Assembly (NCBI GenBank): GCA_039184055.1 | Contig: JBCDBH010000360.1 | Coordinates: 1 to 6,150, forward strand | Origin: JBCDBH01 sp039184055 | Lineage (GTDB): Bacteria > Acidobacteriota > Thermoanaerobaculia > Multivoradales > J023 | Length of the DNA: 6,150 nt | Direction: 5' to 3' | Shown here: positions 5,950 to 6,150 of the stretch, one piece after another | Layout: the number at the start of each line of letters is the position of its first letter | How positions within the stretch are numbered: position 1 is the stretch's first letter | Translations under genes and position numbers: made by a program | Notes under the pieces: model-generated | What the model was told of the DNA's origin: nothing | What the model saw: only the letters and a program-made list of their open reading frames with translations | The model's database searches: none

Positions 5950-6150
5950 ATGATGCGTCTTCGATACGAGGTCGACGGCGAGCTCCGTACGTTTACGCTC
6001 GCCGGGTCGTGGGGCCACGTAGGGGGGGGGCCCCACAACCAACTAGAGGTGCCGCGGGTTAATGAGTAACAGAGAAAAAACAATATAAAAAACCAAGTTT
6101 GAGGTTGGGGGGTGGGATGGCGACCCAAAAAACAAAAAGAGAAGGTAAAA
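5950..6150 (+). CDS. Start of a probable FHA-domain protein, frame damaged near window end
   Basis: Translation from 5950 gives MMRLRYEVDGELRTFTL, then WGHVGGGPHNQLEVPRVN, then a TAA stop at 6067 and a TGA at 6100. The opening matches the beginning of a forkhead-associated (phosphothreonine-binding) domain, in which RTFxL precedes a GRxxxNxL-type strand and a VSRRHA turn. The GR is GG here. Past the stop the same frame reads QRKN and later GWGV at 6103-6114, which aligns position by position with the SRRHA and GWxV parts of an FHA domain if many bases have been replaced, mostly by A. I read this as a genuine gene whose sequence is corrupted by a poor contig end, not as a 39-residue protein. 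It lies 41 bases after the carbamoyltransferase gene with no terminator between. What follows the FHA domain is unknown. A real pseudogene is the alternative. Confidence 0.5.
6009..6036. repeat. Perfect 8-base inverted repeat at the edge of the anomalous tail
   Basis: GTGGGGCC (6009-6016) and GGCCCCAC (6029-6036) are exact reverse complements around a 12-base loop holding most of a 9-G run (6022-6030). The run of nine G followed by four C marks the place where the sequence stops looking like the rest of the window. It may be a base-calling artefact at a hairpin and not a functional site. Confidence 0.45.
6037..6150. other. Compositionally anomalous, probably unreliable contig end
   Basis: From about 6040 the GC-rich pattern gives way to A-rich and G-rich low-complexity sequence, with A runs around 6075-6080, 6087-6092 and 6127-6138 and long T-poor stretches. 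Nothing similar occurs elsewhere in the window. The tail interrupts the FHA-like reading frame but appears to keep its phase. It is best treated as low-quality sequence; no separate feature is called in it. Confidence 0.6.

Overview
The window is a GC-rich, gene-dense bacterial chromosomal fragment made of ordinary metabolic and housekeeping genes. I see no phage genes, transposase, CRISPR array, tRNA or rRNA. The high GC content, the strong preference for codons such as GTC, CTC, GAG and CGT, and an FHA-type gene at the right end fit a free-living high-GC bacterium. Acidobacteriota is one possibility, but the sequence does not fix the phylum. The last ~130 bases have a very different composition and look like the unreliable end of an assembled contig.

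Layout, left to right: (1) a CCA-adding tRNA nucleotidyltransferase on the minus strand (start at 1193), running off the left edge; it stays open for all 397 visible codons. (2) A 139-base divergent intergenic region containing a short tandem repeat. (3) A plus-strand fold-type I PLP aminotransferase (1333-2628). (4) A minus-strand NAD(P)-dependent sugar-nucleotide epimerase/dehydratase (3526-2615), convergent with the aminotransferase and overlapping it by 14 bases. (5) A 110-base divergent promoter region. (6) Plus-strand arginine deiminase (3637-4902), then ornithine carbamoyltransferase (4976-5908), then the start of an FHA-domain gene (from 5950). These three are close together and probably co-transcribed.

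The clearest functional unit is the deiminase/carbamoyltransferase pair. Arginine deiminase converts arginine to citrulline and ammonia, and the carbamoyltransferase links citrulline with ornithine plus carbamoyl phosphate. The usual third gene of the arginine deiminase route, carbamate kinase, is not seen here; an FHA gene follows instead. The carbamoyltransferase looks more like the short biosynthetic ArgF type than the long catabolic ArcB type, so the direction of flux is uncertain. The aminotransferase and epimerase are recognisable only at family level.

The most useful second-look signals are: the FHA reading frame that remains partly legible through the degraded contig end; two minus-strand genes that lack a ribosome binding site and have a -10-like hexamer 8-9 bases before the start codon (candidate leaderless transcripts); and a perfect hairpin between the deiminase and carbamoyltransferase genes. 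I found no convincing new multi-gene system.
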